Origin: JACKNG01 sp050184115
GTDB lineage: Bacteria > Pseudomonadota > Gammaproteobacteria > Ga0077536
Direction of reading: 5' to 3'
NCBI GenBank assembly: GCA_050184115.1
Contig: JBFXAQ010000003.1
Span: forward strand, 124,001-188,000
Length of the DNA stretch: 64,000 nt
How positions within the stretch are numbered: position 1 is the first letter of the stretch; the number at the start of each line of letters is the position of its first letter. The notes under the pieces are model-generated. The model saw nothing but the letters and a program-made list of their open reading frames with translations. It searched no databases and was not told the DNA's origin. The position numbers and the translations under genes were made by a program. Shown piece after piece: positions 33,376-43,797 of this stretch.

Positions 33376-35112
33376 ATGGCCGGACGCATTCCCGAGCAAT
33401 TCATCGACGACCTGCTCGCCCGCACCGACATCGTCGACCTCATCGAAACCTACCTGCCGCTGCGCAAGGCCGGGCGCGATTTCCAGGCCCTGTGCCCGTT
33501 TCATGGCGAAAAGACGCCGTCCTTCACCGTCAGCCGCGAGAAACAGTTCTATCACTGCTTCGGTTGCGGCGCGCATGGCAGCGCCATCGGTTTCCTCATG
33601 CAGCACCGCAACCTCGAGTTCGTCGAAGCGGTCGAGGAACTCGCTGCCGCCGCCGGCATGGAAGTCCCGCGCGAGGCGCGCCGTGAACGCAGCAGTGGCG
33701 GGCGCGAGCTATATGGCGTGCTGGAACGTGCGCGGGCTTTCTATGAGCAGCAGTTGCGCCGGGGAACAGGACGCGAGCGCGCCGTCGACTACCTGAAAGG
33801 CCGCGGCATCACCGGCGAAGTGGCCAAGACCTTCCGCCTCGGCTTCGCCCCCGACGGCTGGCGCAACCTGCACGATGCACTCACCACCGACGGCGTCGAC
33901 GCCGGACTGCTGGACCGCGCCGGTCTGACTCTCAAGCGTGAGCGCGGTGGCTATTACGACCGCTTCCGTGACCGCATCATGTTCCCGATCCACGATCGGC
34001 GCGGCCGCGTCATCGGCTTCGGCGGCCGCGTCATCGACCAGGGTGAGCCCAAATACCTCAACTCGCCCGAGACCGACGTCTTCCACAAGGGCCGCGAACT
34101 CTACGGCCTGCACGAAGCGCTGCAGGCCGGCAAGCCGAACACCTTGATCGTGGTCGAAGGCTACATGGATGTCATCGCCCTCCATCAGCACGGCCTCACC
34201 CATGCCGTCGCCACGCTCGGTACGGCGGTGACTGGCGACCATCTCGACCTCCTGTTCCGCCAAGTGCCCGAAGTGGTGTTCTGCTTCGATGGCGACGCTG
34301 CCGGCCGCCGCGCCGCCTGGAAGGCGCTCGAGGTCGCCCTGCCGCGCATGGCCGGCAATCGCCAGGTGCGCTTCGCCTTCCTGCCCGATGGCCACGACCC
34401 GGATACCGCGGTGCGGGAATATGGCGCGGGCGGCCTGTTCAGTGCTGGGCGGGTCTATGGACTGGGCGAATACCTGCTCGACCATCTGCAAGGCGACATC
34501 GACACCAGCACGGCCGACGGCAAGACCCGCCTCGTGACCCAGGCGGAAGCCTACCTGCGCCAGATCCCCGATCAGGCTCACCGCGCCACCGCCGCGCACC
34601 AGCTGGCGACGGTGACGAAATTCGACGAGGAACTGATCCGCCAGCGGCTCGGTTTCAGCGGCCGGCGCACCACGGCCGCACGTCCGGCCAGCGCCCGGCT
34701 CGACCGCTACACCAGCCGTTCCCTGGAGGAACAGGCCCTGGCTTTGCTGGTCCAGCAGCCCCGCCTCGCCAGCTGCCTGGACGAGTCGCTCGCGCGGGTC
34801 CTGGCCGAGGAATTGCCCTCCACGGGCCTGCTGCTCGAGGTCTGGCGCGGAGTCCGAGAAGCGACCACCTCGACGGCGGCCCTGCTCGAACGCTATCGCG
34901 ACAGCGCGCATGGCACCTCGCTCGAAGCGCTCGCCGTGCTCGACCTCAACCTGCCGGCGGAAGGCAGGGAGACGGAGATGCGCGCCGCGCTCGAACGGTT
35001 GTTGGAACGGGCGGAAAGCGAGCGCATCAAGCGCTTGCGTTCGATCCCGCTCGACCAGCTGACGGCGGAACAGAAAGACCTGCTGCGCAACCATCGCCGT
35101 ACACGCACTTGA
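33376..35112 (+). CDS. dnaG: DNA primase
   Basis: Makes RNA primers at the replication fork. The 578 residues begin with the CHC2 zinc finger (Cys40, His43, Cys61, Cys64 in LCPFHGEKTPSF and HCFGCGAHG). The RNA-polymerase core has GFGGRVIDQGEPKYLNSPET and the TOPRIM carboxylates in VVEGYMDVIAL and FCFDGDAAGRRAA. The C-terminal helicase-binding domain (about 430-578) ends KRLRSIPLDQLTAEQKDLL. ATG 33376. It lies 74 bases after yqeY and 224 before rpoD. Confidence 0.97.
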   Translation: MAGRIPEQFIDDLLARTDIVDLIETYLPLRKAGRDFQALCPFHGEKTPSFTVSREKQFYHCFGCGAHGSAIGFLMQHRNLEFVEAVEELAAAAGMEVPREARRERSSGGRELYGVLERARAFYEQQLRRGTGRERAVDYLKGRGITGEVAKTFRLGFAPDGWRNLHDALTTDGVDAGLLDRAGLTLKRERGGYYDRFRDRIMFPIHDRRGRVIGFGGRVIDQGEPKYLNSPETDVFHKGRELYGLHEALQAGKPNTLIVVEGYMDVIALHQHGLTHAVATLGTAVTGDHLDLLFRQVPEVVFCFDGDAAGRRAAWKALEVALPRMAGNRQVRFAFLPDGHDPDTAVREYGAGGLFSAGRVYGLGEYLLDHLQGDIDTSTADGKTRLVTQAEAYLRQIPDQAHRATAAHQLATVTKFDEELIRQRLGFSGRRTTAARPASARLDRYTSRSLEEQALALLVQQPRLASCLDESLARVLAEELPSTGLLLEVWRGVREATTSTAALLERYRDSAHGTSLEALAVLDLNLPAEGRETEMRAALERLLERAESERIKRLRSIPLDQLTAEQKDLLRNHRRTRT

Positions 35113-35180
35113 CGAGTTCGGCCGATGCCGCGACGCGGTGACCGGCCGGCCCGACGGAACCCTCATAACCCGGCACGGTC

Positions 35181-35210
35181 TAGCCAAGTCCGGCATCGCA
35201 CGCCTATACT
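35181..35210 (+). promoter_or_regulatory. Predicted sigma-70 promoter of rpoD
   Basis: TATACT at 35205-35210 is a strong -10 hexamer, with TAGCCA 18 bases upstream as a weak -35. The transcript would start near 35217 and give a 120-base, AT-rich leader before ATG 35337. An internal promoter for rpoD after dnaG is known in enterics; this one is inferred from sequence only. Confidence 0.55.
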
Positions 35211-35336
35211 GGCCGGCTGCTTTCCCGCGTGTCCGCGACTAGAGAACCGGGATCCTTAGACTACACTTCTAAAGATTTCCCTAAGGGATTGACACCCAAA
35301 GAGGCTCAGGCATTGACCAAAGGTAAACAAGACGCG

Positions 35337-37202
<1,866 letters not shown>

Positions 37203-37294
37203 GGCACGGATAATGGCGCGCGCGACGCTGACAGCGCGCGCCCTGCCGCCGCCCCACGTCGAAGCCGGCGCGCAACGCGTCGGCCCCTACCGCC

Positions 37295-37371
<77 letters not shown>

Positions 37372-37397
37372 TCTTCGGCGCAGGCATTGTCACTACA

Positions 37398-37415
37398 CCC
37401 CGGGCTACCCCGGGG
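37398..37415. terminator. GC hairpin between the tRNA and the LysR gene
   Basis: CCCCGGG and CCCGGGG form a seven-base stem around CTAC. It lies between the tRNA 3' end and the convergent LysR stop, where a bidirectional terminator is expected. No T-run follows, so the call is tentative. Confidence 0.4.
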
Positions 37416-37423
37416 GCTGATGG

Positions 37424-38410
37424 TCAGCCGGGAACGCGCGTGACCGCCGACCTGGATGTCCCGCCGGCCAAACCGCCGCCAGGCCGTTCAACCGCGCCGA
37501 GCTCCACATGACGTCCGCTTTCCGCATCGAAGTGGCCACCGAAGAACTCGAGGAAATCGCGCAGCTTGGCCGCGACGTGGTCGCGGCTGCCGTAGAGCGC
37601 GTAAACCGGCATGGCGATCGGAACCGCGTCGTCGAGAACGATGGCGACCAGCTCACCACGTTCGAGTTCCTCGGTCACGGCATATCGCGGTACGTAGGAC
37701 AGGCCGACGCCGGCGACCGCCGCCTCGATCACGGCCTCGGTGCTGATGGAGGCGAAGCTGCCCTGTACGGCTTGCACCACGCGACCGCCACCGCGGCTCT
37801 CCAGGGACCAGTTACCGTCGACCTGGATCGAGCCGTCGACGATGCAATTGTGGCGGTCGAGCTCGGCGACCGTGCGCGGCTCGCCGCGCCGGGCGAGATA
37901 GGCTGGCGCCGCACACAACACGAAAGGCGCGCGTCCGACCTGGCGTGACACCAGCGAGCTGTCGCGCAGCTTGCCGAGGCGAAAGATCAGGTCCAGGCGT
38001 GACGCGATGACGTTGGGCTCATCGTCCTGCAGGCCGAGTTCGACGCGCATGTCGGGATAGCGGGCAAGAAACGCGGCGATGATCGGCGTCAGCACGTGCG
38101 TGCCGAACGAGGGCGGCGAGTTGACCCGCAGTACGCCGCGAGGCGCCTTCGACAGGCCGGTGACGGCCGTCTCGACCTCGTCGATCTTCTGCAGGATGTC
38201 GATCGCACGCTCGACGAACAGCTCGCCGGCGTCCGTCAACGAAACGCCACGCGTCGTGCGGTGCAGAAGACGGACGTCGAGCGCGTCTTCCAATTGCTTG
38301 ACCTGCTTCGACACCATGCCCGGCGTGCCGGCGAGTTCCTTGGCGGCGGCCGAGAACGAACCCAGCTTGGCGACGGTGACCAGGGTGCGCATGTGACCGA
38401 TCTTGTCCAT
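37424..38410 (-). CDS. LysR-family transcriptional regulator
   Basis: DNA-binding regulator of 328 residues. The N-terminal winged helix-turn-helix is MRTLVTVAKLGSFSAAAKELAGTPGMVSKQVKQLEDALDVRLLHRTTRGVSLTDAGE. The periplasmic-binding-like effector domain spans about 90-295, with APFVLCAAPAYLARRGEP and VAAGVGLSYVPRYAV, a layout close to the CrgA/AaeR-type subgroup. ATG 38410 was chosen; ATG 38461 adds 17 residues. The target is unknown: no divergent gene faces it, and it is 20 kb from the pca operon. It lies downstream of the ChaC and DUF429 genes on the same strand. Confidence 0.92.
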   Translation of the reverse strand: MDKIGHMRTLVTVAKLGSFSAAAKELAGTPGMVSKQVKQLEDALDVRLLHRTTRGVSLTDAGELFVERAIDILQKIDEVETAVTGLSKAPRGVLRVNSPPSFGTHVLTPIIAAFLARYPDMRVELGLQDDEPNVIASRLDLIFRLGKLRDSSLVSRQVGRAPFVLCAAPAYLARRGEPRTVAELDRHNCIVDGSIQVDGNWSLESRGGGRVVQAVQGSFASISTEAVIEAAVAGVGLSYVPRYAVTEELERGELVAIVLDDAVPIAMPVYALYGSRDHVAAKLRDFLEFFGGHFDAESGRHVELGAVERPGGGLAGGTSRSAVTRVPG

Positions 38411-38540
38411 CGTCAGGAATTCCGCCGGCTGCACGGCGCCTGATGTTGCGCCGCAAAACACGGGCGAGGATAGGTCACGTCATGGGGTGGTTCAACGTGC
38501 GCTGTGACGCACTTGGTAAAACAGGACGCGAGCGCCATGG

Positions 38541-39356
38541 TCAGCGCACGCCGAGGATCCACCCCTCGAGCGCGGCCTGGCGCCGTTCCGGCAGCGTGAG
38601 GGGCGGATTGAAATACTCGCGCAGTGCACCACGCGTATCCATTTCGCGCAGCCACGAGGCGACGACATAGGCGTCGTGCTCGTCCGCCGTGCGCTCCGCG
38701 CGTCGATAGCGCCGGCGGAACAGCGAGGGGAACATCTCGGCCACCACCGACTTGCCAGGCTCGACAGTAAAACCATCGAAAGGCCAGAAGTGGGTGCGCG
38801 CGCGCAACTTGCGGTCACGACGCAGCTGCCGTAGCCAGGGGATCCCGGCATGGGTCGACTTCGCGACCGAGCCCTGAACATCGAAATGGAACACGCTCTT
38901 GGCGCCGGTCGTCCAGCGCTCGCACAGGCGCAGTTCGCGCGCCGAACCGCCTGGCGGGTTGTCACGTCGTGCGAACTCGACGTGCATGTGATCGAAGTCC
39001 GTCCGCCATCCCTCGCAGAAGTGGCTGAGGAAGGCGTCCCAGCTCGCCAGCTCGTGACGCTGGTAGTAGGCGAGCGGAAAGGCGAAGCCGTGATCGATGC
39101 CAATGATGCAGGGGTCGTCGCCGCGCAGTGCTTCGTGCACGTAACGGGCGACCTCCTTGCGGCACCAGTGACGGGCGCGCCGGTCGTAGGGTTCGACCGC
39201 CACCGCGTCGCCGTCGTCCGCGCAGACATAGACCTGCAGCGCCCGCAGGCGCGAGACGGGGGCCTCCGCGCCCGAGTAGTCGATGCCAATGTAACGGGTG
39301 AACTGGGTCAACGGCCGGCTCTCTGCGCGGGGGTCGATGTAGACGAGTGCGGTCAT
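38541..39356 (-). CDS. DUF429-like protein (predicted RNase H-fold nuclease)
   Basis: A 271-residue protein resembling the DUF429 family, whose fold is predicted to be an RNase H-like nuclease; no activity has been shown. Conserved acidic positions are visible in RYIGIDYSGAEAP (near residue 20), CIIGIDHGFAFPL, and EMFPSLFRRRY followed by DEHDAYVVASWLREMD near the C terminus. ATG 39356 overlaps the chaC stop as ATGA, so the two are translationally coupled. The family assignment is by motif resemblance, hence moderate confidence. Confidence 0.75.
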   Translation of the reverse strand: MTALVYIDPRAESRPLTQFTRYIGIDYSGAEAPVSRLRALQVYVCADDGDAVAVEPYDRRARHWCRKEVARYVHEALRGDDPCIIGIDHGFAFPLAYYQRHELASWDAFLSHFCEGWRTDFDHMHVEFARRDNPPGGSARELRLCERWTTGAKSVFHFDVQGSVAKSTHAGIPWLRQLRRDRKLRARTHFWPFDGFTVEPGKSVVAEMFPSLFRRRYRRAERTADEHDAYVVASWLREMDTRGALREYFNPPLTLPERRQAALEGWILGVR

Positions 39357-39874
39357 TGTTCCAGGGCTCGCAGGGCGGCGTGCAATCGTTCGACTTCCTC
39401 GTCGTGGATTTCGAGTTCCGCCAGGGTCGCGGCCAGGGCGGTCAGGTAGTCGCGGTTGGCGCCGCTCGGCCCCACGGCCCGTCCGATCTGCGCAACCATC
39501 TCGGCCAATGGTGCGGGGCCGACGAAACTCGGGTTGTGCGGCGGCGCGATGTAGGTCAGCGCCTGGTCGCGCGAGCCGTCGTCGAACTCGAGTTCGACCG
39601 TACAGGCCTCGTAGCCATTCTGCTCGCGCACCTCGAGGCGCGCGATGATGGCCGGCAGTTCGTCGGCGGCCGGTTCGAAGGCCACGCCCCAGCACAGGGC
39701 CGATGCGTCCGCAACCAGGGTGACGACCCGGCCCGGCGCGTCGGGCACACCGCGGTGATCCGGCGACGCCTGCCAGAACCGCCGTCGCCAGCCGCGCACG
39801 AGTGCCCGGCGGCGCTGATTGTAGTTAAAGTCCGGTCGCCAGATCAGCGATCCGTAGCCGAATATCCATCGCAT
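39353..39874 (-). CDS. ChaC-type gamma-glutamylcyclotransferase
   Basis: Cyclotransferase of 173 residues that probably cleaves glutathione to 5-oxoproline and Cys-Gly. The signature YGSLIWRPDF is at the N terminus, LVRGWRRRFWQASPDHRGVP follows, and the catalytic glutamate region is EVREQNGYEA near residue 85. SFVGPAPLAEMVAQIGRAVGPSG closes the domain. ATG 39874 (MRWIFGYGSLIW) was chosen. It diverges from ugpQ and is coupled to the DUF429 gene by an ATGA overlap. The pair's joint role is not known. Confidence 0.9.
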   Translation of the reverse strand: MRWIFGYGSLIWRPDFNYNQRRRALVRGWRRRFWQASPDHRGVPDAPGRVVTLVADASALCWGVAFEPAADELPAIIARLEVREQNGYEACTVELEFDDGSRDQALTYIAPPHNPSFVGPAPLAEMVAQIGRAVGPSGANRDYLTALAATLAELEIHDEEVERLHAALRALEQ

Positions 39875-39941
39875 GTTCGTAACCACGATCCCACGAAGCG
39901 TTGCCGCCAGCAGCTTGTTGCACCCGTGCGATGCGCTGACA

Positions 39942-40733
39942 ATGGTCCGCCATGACACGCAGATCACGGCTGCTACCCGCACGCGCGGTGTCCGCCGCGG
40001 AGCCCGGACCGTGCTCGTCCTAGGGCACCGCGGCGCCGGCGGCGATTTCGACGAGAACACGCTTGGCGCGTTCCAGCACGCACTGGCCTGTGGTGCCGAT
40101 GGTATCGAGTTCGATGTCCGCCTGCTCGACGGCGAACTCATCGTACTTCACGACGACACCCTCGAGCGCACCACCGATGGTCGCGGACACTACAAGGCGA
40201 TGACACTGGCCGCGCTGCGCGCACTGCGCACGAGCCATGGTGAACACATACCGCTGTTGCGCGAAGTGCTCGACGTCGTCGACGGCCACGGCCTCGTCAA
40301 CATCGAAGTCAAGGAGGCCGGCATCGGTGCGCGCGTGCTCGAGGTCATCCGGCCCTGGTTGGCATCGCACCCGGGACGGGCAGGCGACCTCCTCCTGTCC
40401 TCGTTCGACGTCGCCACGACCGCGCTCCTCGCCCGCGACCACGTCGACGGAACGAGGCTCGGCATCCTCTACGCCAGCGATGAAGGTCTCAATGCAGCAA
40501 TCGCGCGCGCGGTGTCGCTCGGGGCCTGGTCCGTGCACCTCCCGCTCGGCGACGTGAACGAAATGGCCATTGCACACGTTCATGCCGGTGGCCTGCGCGC
40601 CCTGGTCTACACGGTCAACGCCGCGGCGGACCTCGCGCATTGCCAGGCGTGTGGCGTTGACGGCGTGTTCTCCGATTTCCCCGCGCGCACGCTCGCCGCG
40701 ATACGCGGCTCAGGCGCCGCCGACGCCTCGTGA
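39942..40733 (+). CDS. ugpQ: Glycerophosphodiester phosphodiesterase
   Basis: Hydrolyses deacylated phospholipids to glycerol 3-phosphate plus alcohol. The 263 residues from ATG 39942 have the GDPD TIM-barrel motifs: LGHRGAGGDFDENTLGAFQHAL (catalytic HR and Glu), GIEFDVRLLDGELIVLHDDTLERTT, VNIEVKEAG and VDGVFSDFP. No signal peptide is seen, so it is probably cytosolic, like UgpQ. An in-frame ATG at 39873 would overlap the chaC start. It overlaps glpK by four bases (GTGA), so the three genes form a glycerophosphodiester-to-DHAP operon. Confidence 0.93.
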   Translation: MVRHDTQITAATRTRGVRRGARTVLVLGHRGAGGDFDENTLGAFQHALACGADGIEFDVRLLDGELIVLHDDTLERTTDGRGHYKAMTLAALRALRTSHGEHIPLLREVLDVVDGHGLVNIEVKEAGIGARVLEVIRPWLASHPGRAGDLLLSSFDVATTALLARDHVDGTRLGILYASDEGLNAAIARAVSLGAWSVHLPLGDVNEMAIAHVHAGGLRALVYTVNAAADLAHCQACGVDGVFSDFPARTLAAIRGSGAADAS

Positions 40734-42223
40734 GTTACCTGCTCGCACTCGACCAGGGCACGACCAGCTCACGTGCGCTGGTGTTCGACGCCGAAGGCCG
40801 GCTCCACGGTGTCGCCCAACGTGAGTTCGAGCAGGTCTATCCGCGCGCCGGCTGGGTCGAGCACGATCCGATGCAACTGCTCGACAGCCAGCGCGAAACA
40901 GCGCGCGGTGCGCTGCACGCCGCTGGCATCGACGCGCGCCAGGTCGCCGCGATCGGCATCACCAACCAACGCGAAACCTGCCTCTTGTGGGAACGATCGA
41001 GCGGCCGCCCCTGCGGTAACGCCCTGGTCTGGCAGGACCGCCGCACGGCCGACGCCTGCGCGCGGCTCGCCGCGGCCGGCGCCGAAGCCCTCGTCAGCGA
41101 GCGCGCGGGTCTCCTCCTCGATCCCTACTTCTCGGCCTCCAAGCTCCAATGGATGCTCGATGCCGACCCCGCCCTGCGCCGCCGCGCCGGCCGCGGCGAA
41201 CTCGCCTTCGGCACCGTCGACAGCTGGTTGATCTGGCACCTGAGCGACACTCACCGCCACGTCACCGACGCTACCAATGCCTCGCGCACCGCCTTGTACG
41301 ACATCCGTCGCGGTTGCTGGGACGAGGATCTGCTGACGCTGTGGAACATCCCGCCCGAAGTCCTCCCCGAAGTGGTCGATTCGAGCGGGGTCTGCGCCGA
41401 GACGACTGCGTTCGGCGCGACGCTGCCGATCGCGGGAATCGCCGGCGATCAGCAGGCGGCGCTGTTCGGCCAGGCCTGCTTCGCCCCCGGCATGGCCAAG
41501 TGCACCTACGGCACGGGCTGCTTCCTGCTCATGGCCACGGGCGACGAGGCGCCGCGCTCCCGCCACCGCCTGCTGACCACCATCGCTTGCCGCTACGACG
41601 GCGAAACCACCTACGCCCTCGAGGGCAGCGTGTTCATGGGTGGCGCGACGGTGCAGTGGTTGCGTGACGGACTCGGCATGATCCGCAAGGCGAGCGAGAT
41701 CGAGTCACTCGCCGCCACGGTCGCCGACAGCGGTGGCGTCGTCCTGGTCCCCGCCTTCGCCGGCCTCGGCGCCCCGCACTGGGACGCGCACGCACGCGGC
41801 CTGCTGATCGGCATGACCCGCGGTACAACGCGCGCCCACGTCGCGCGCGCAGCGCTCGACGCCATTGCGCTGCAGGTCGGCGATGTCGCCGCCGCGATGA
41901 CCGCGGACTCGGGAGTCGCGCTCGGCGAGTTGCGGGTAGACGGCGGCGCCGTCGTCAACGATCTGCTCATGCAGATCCAGGCGGACATCCTCGCCACCCC
42001 GCTGGTACGCCCGGCGATGATCGAGAGCACGGCGCTGGGCGCGGCCCTGCTCGCCGGCCTGGGAGTCGGCCTGTATGTGGACCGCGACGCGGCGGCGGGC
42101 GCCTGGCGGGCCGAGCGGCGTTTCACACCGCGGACCGACGGTACGGTCACCGCGGAACTCCGCGCACGCTGGAACCGCGCGGTCGAACGCGCCCGCGGCT
42201 GGGACGAACCGCCTTGCGCATGA
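40730..42223 (+). CDS. glpK: Glycerol kinase
   Basis: Phosphorylates glycerol to glycerol 3-phosphate. The 497 residues match the family: LALDQGTTSSRALVFD at the N terminus, QREFEQVYPRAGWVEHDP, ITNQRETCLLWER, GTVDSWLIWHL, the FGGY signature region, LEGSVFMGGATVQWLRDGLG, and PAFAGLGAPHWDAHARG. The start is GTG 40730 in the ugpQ stop. glpF (facilitator) and glpR (repressor) are not in the window, so control and uptake must lie elsewhere or be lacking. Confidence 0.97.
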   Translation: MSYLLALDQGTTSSRALVFDAEGRLHGVAQREFEQVYPRAGWVEHDPMQLLDSQRETARGALHAAGIDARQVAAIGITNQRETCLLWERSSGRPCGNALVWQDRRTADACARLAAAGAEALVSERAGLLLDPYFSASKLQWMLDADPALRRRAGRGELAFGTVDSWLIWHLSDTHRHVTDATNASRTALYDIRRGCWDEDLLTLWNIPPEVLPEVVDSSGVCAETTAFGATLPIAGIAGDQQAALFGQACFAPGMAKCTYGTGCFLLMATGDEAPRSRHRLLTTIACRYDGETTYALEGSVFMGGATVQWLRDGLGMIRKASEIESLAATVADSGGVVLVPAFAGLGAPHWDAHARGLLIGMTRGTTRAHVARAALDAIALQVGDVAAAMTADSGVALGELRVDGGAVVNDLLMQIQADILATPLVRPAMIESTALGAALLAGLGVGLYVDRDAAAGAWRAERRFTPRTDGTVTAELRARWNRAVERARGWDEPPCA

Positions 42224-43797
42224 CGCGAGACGAGGCCTGCGCGCGGCTCGACGGCGAAAACGACGGCTTCGACATCATCGTCATTGGCGGTGGCGCGAGC
42301 GGCGCCGGCATCGCTTTCGATGCCGCCTGGCGTGGTTACCGCGTGGCCTTGTTCGAACGCGGAGCGTTCGGCGCCGGCACCTCGTCGCGCTCGAGCAAGC
42401 TCATCCACGGCGGCCTGCGCTACCTCGGCCTCGGTCAGCTCGACCTCGTCCGTGAAGCGCTCCGTGAGCGCAGCCGACTGCTGGCCAACGCACCGGCAAT
42501 CGTAGCCCCGCTCGGCTTCGTCATCCCGACCTACTCGCGCTTCGAACGGGCGAAGTTCCGCGTTGGCCTCGCGCTGTATGACTACCTGGCAGGCGCCGCA
42601 CGTCTCTACCCCAGCCGCGGTCTGCACGTCGCCGAGCTGCGCGAACGCACGCCCACGGTCGTTGCCGACGGATGCCGTGGTGCGCTGTGGTACGCGGATG
42701 CCGGCTTCGACGACAGCCGCCTGCTCCTCGCCCTGCTTGCCGGGGCACGCCGCGCCGGCGCCCTCACCCTCAACCACGCCGAGGTGACCGCGTTGCTGCC
42801 CGACGCCCATGGCCGGACCGGTGGCGTCGTGGTGCACGACCGGGAACACGACCGGGAACACGCCGTGCGTGCGCGAGTCGTGATCAATGCCGCCGGTCCC
42901 TACGGCGATGGCGTACGCGCGCTCGATGGCGTCGCGGGCGGCGCGCACGTCGTGCCGAGCCAGGGCGCGCACGTCGTCGTGCCAAGGCGTTTCCATCCCG
43001 GTGGCGATGTCATTGTCTTCCCGCACACCCCTGACGGCCGCATCATGTTCGCCATTCCATGGCACGGCCAGGTCGTGCTGGGGACGACCGACCGGCCGGT
43101 AGCCGAACCACTCGCCGTGCCGCGCGCGCAGGACGCCGAGATCGACGAGATCCTCGATGTCGCTCGCCGCTTCCTCGACCCCGCGCCCGAGCGTGGCGAC
43201 GTCAGCAGCGTATTCGCTGGCCTGCGCCCGCTGGCCGGCGCCCCGGACGGTTCGGCCACGTCGCGGCGTTCGCGCGAACACACGCTCGACGTCAGCAGCA
43301 GCGGGATGGTCTCGGTCAGCGGCGGCAAGTGGACGACCTACCGCCTGATCGCCGAGCAAGCGGTCGATCTCGCCGTGGCGAGCGCCGGATTGCCACCGCG
43401 CCAATGCACCACCCGCGACCTCGGCTTTGCCGATGGCGATCCCGACGCACCGTACGCCGTCTACGGCGAGGACGCACCGGCCCTGGCCACCATTGCCAGC
43501 GCCGACCCCAGCCTGGCCGCGCCGCTGCATCCGCGGCTCGACTGCACCGGGGCCGAATTCGTCTGGGCCTGCCGCGCCGAACTCGCCGTGCACGTCGGCG
43601 AGGCGCTCGCCTATCACACCCGCGCGCTGTTCCTCGACGCGGCTGCCGCCTGCGCGGTGGCACCACGCGTGGCCGCGTTGATGGCCGCCGAACTCGGCCG
43701 TGACGCGGCCTGGATCGCAGCCGAGGTCGCCGCCACCCACCGCCTCGCCGAAGCCTTCAGCCTCACTCCCATTCCAGCTCCCGGTAGGCCCGGCTGA
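42220..43797 (+). CDS. glpD: Aerobic glycerol-3-phosphate dehydrogenase
   Basis: Membrane-associated FAD enzyme that oxidises glycerol 3-phosphate to DHAP and feeds electrons to quinone. The 525 residues have the FAD motif IIVIGGGASGAGIAFDAAWRG, SSRSSKLIHGGLRYL, DDSRLLLALLAGARRAGA, and the C-terminal VSVSGGKWTTYRLIAEQAVDLA. ATG 42220 overlaps the glpK stop as ATGA. The 3' end overlaps the convergent metallo-hydrolase gene by 35 bases. Confidence 0.96.
   Translation: MTRDEACARLDGENDGFDIIVIGGGASGAGIAFDAAWRGYRVALFERGAFGAGTSSRSSKLIHGGLRYLGLGQLDLVREALRERSRLLANAPAIVAPLGFVIPTYSRFERAKFRVGLALYDYLAGAARLYPSRGLHVAELRERTPTVVADGCRGALWYADAGFDDSRLLLALLAGARRAGALTLNHAEVTALLPDAHGRTGGVVVHDREHDREHAVRARVVINAAGPYGDGVRALDGVAGGAHVVPSQGAHVVVPRRFHPGGDVIVFPHTPDGRIMFAIPWHGQVVLGTTDRPVAEPLAVPRAQDAEIDEILDVARRFLDPAPERGDVSSVFAGLRPLAGAPDGSATSRRSREHTLDVSSSGMVSVSGGKWTTYRLIAEQAVDLAVASAGLPPRQCTTRDLGFADGDPDAPYAVYGEDAPALATIASADPSLAAPLHPRLDCTGAEFVWACRAELAVHVGEALAYHTRALFLDAAAACAVAPRVAALMAAELGRDAAWIAAEVAATHRLAEAFSLTPIPAPGRPG

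Noticed and set aside
33709..35196. A 495-codon open frame on the minus strand
   Set aside because: Antisense of dnaG; composition typical of complement frames in GC-rich DNA.
35229..35336. GTG start that would add 36 residues to RpoD
   Set aside because: The stretch has mixed third-position composition unlike the gene, and the shorter protein has the normal family length.
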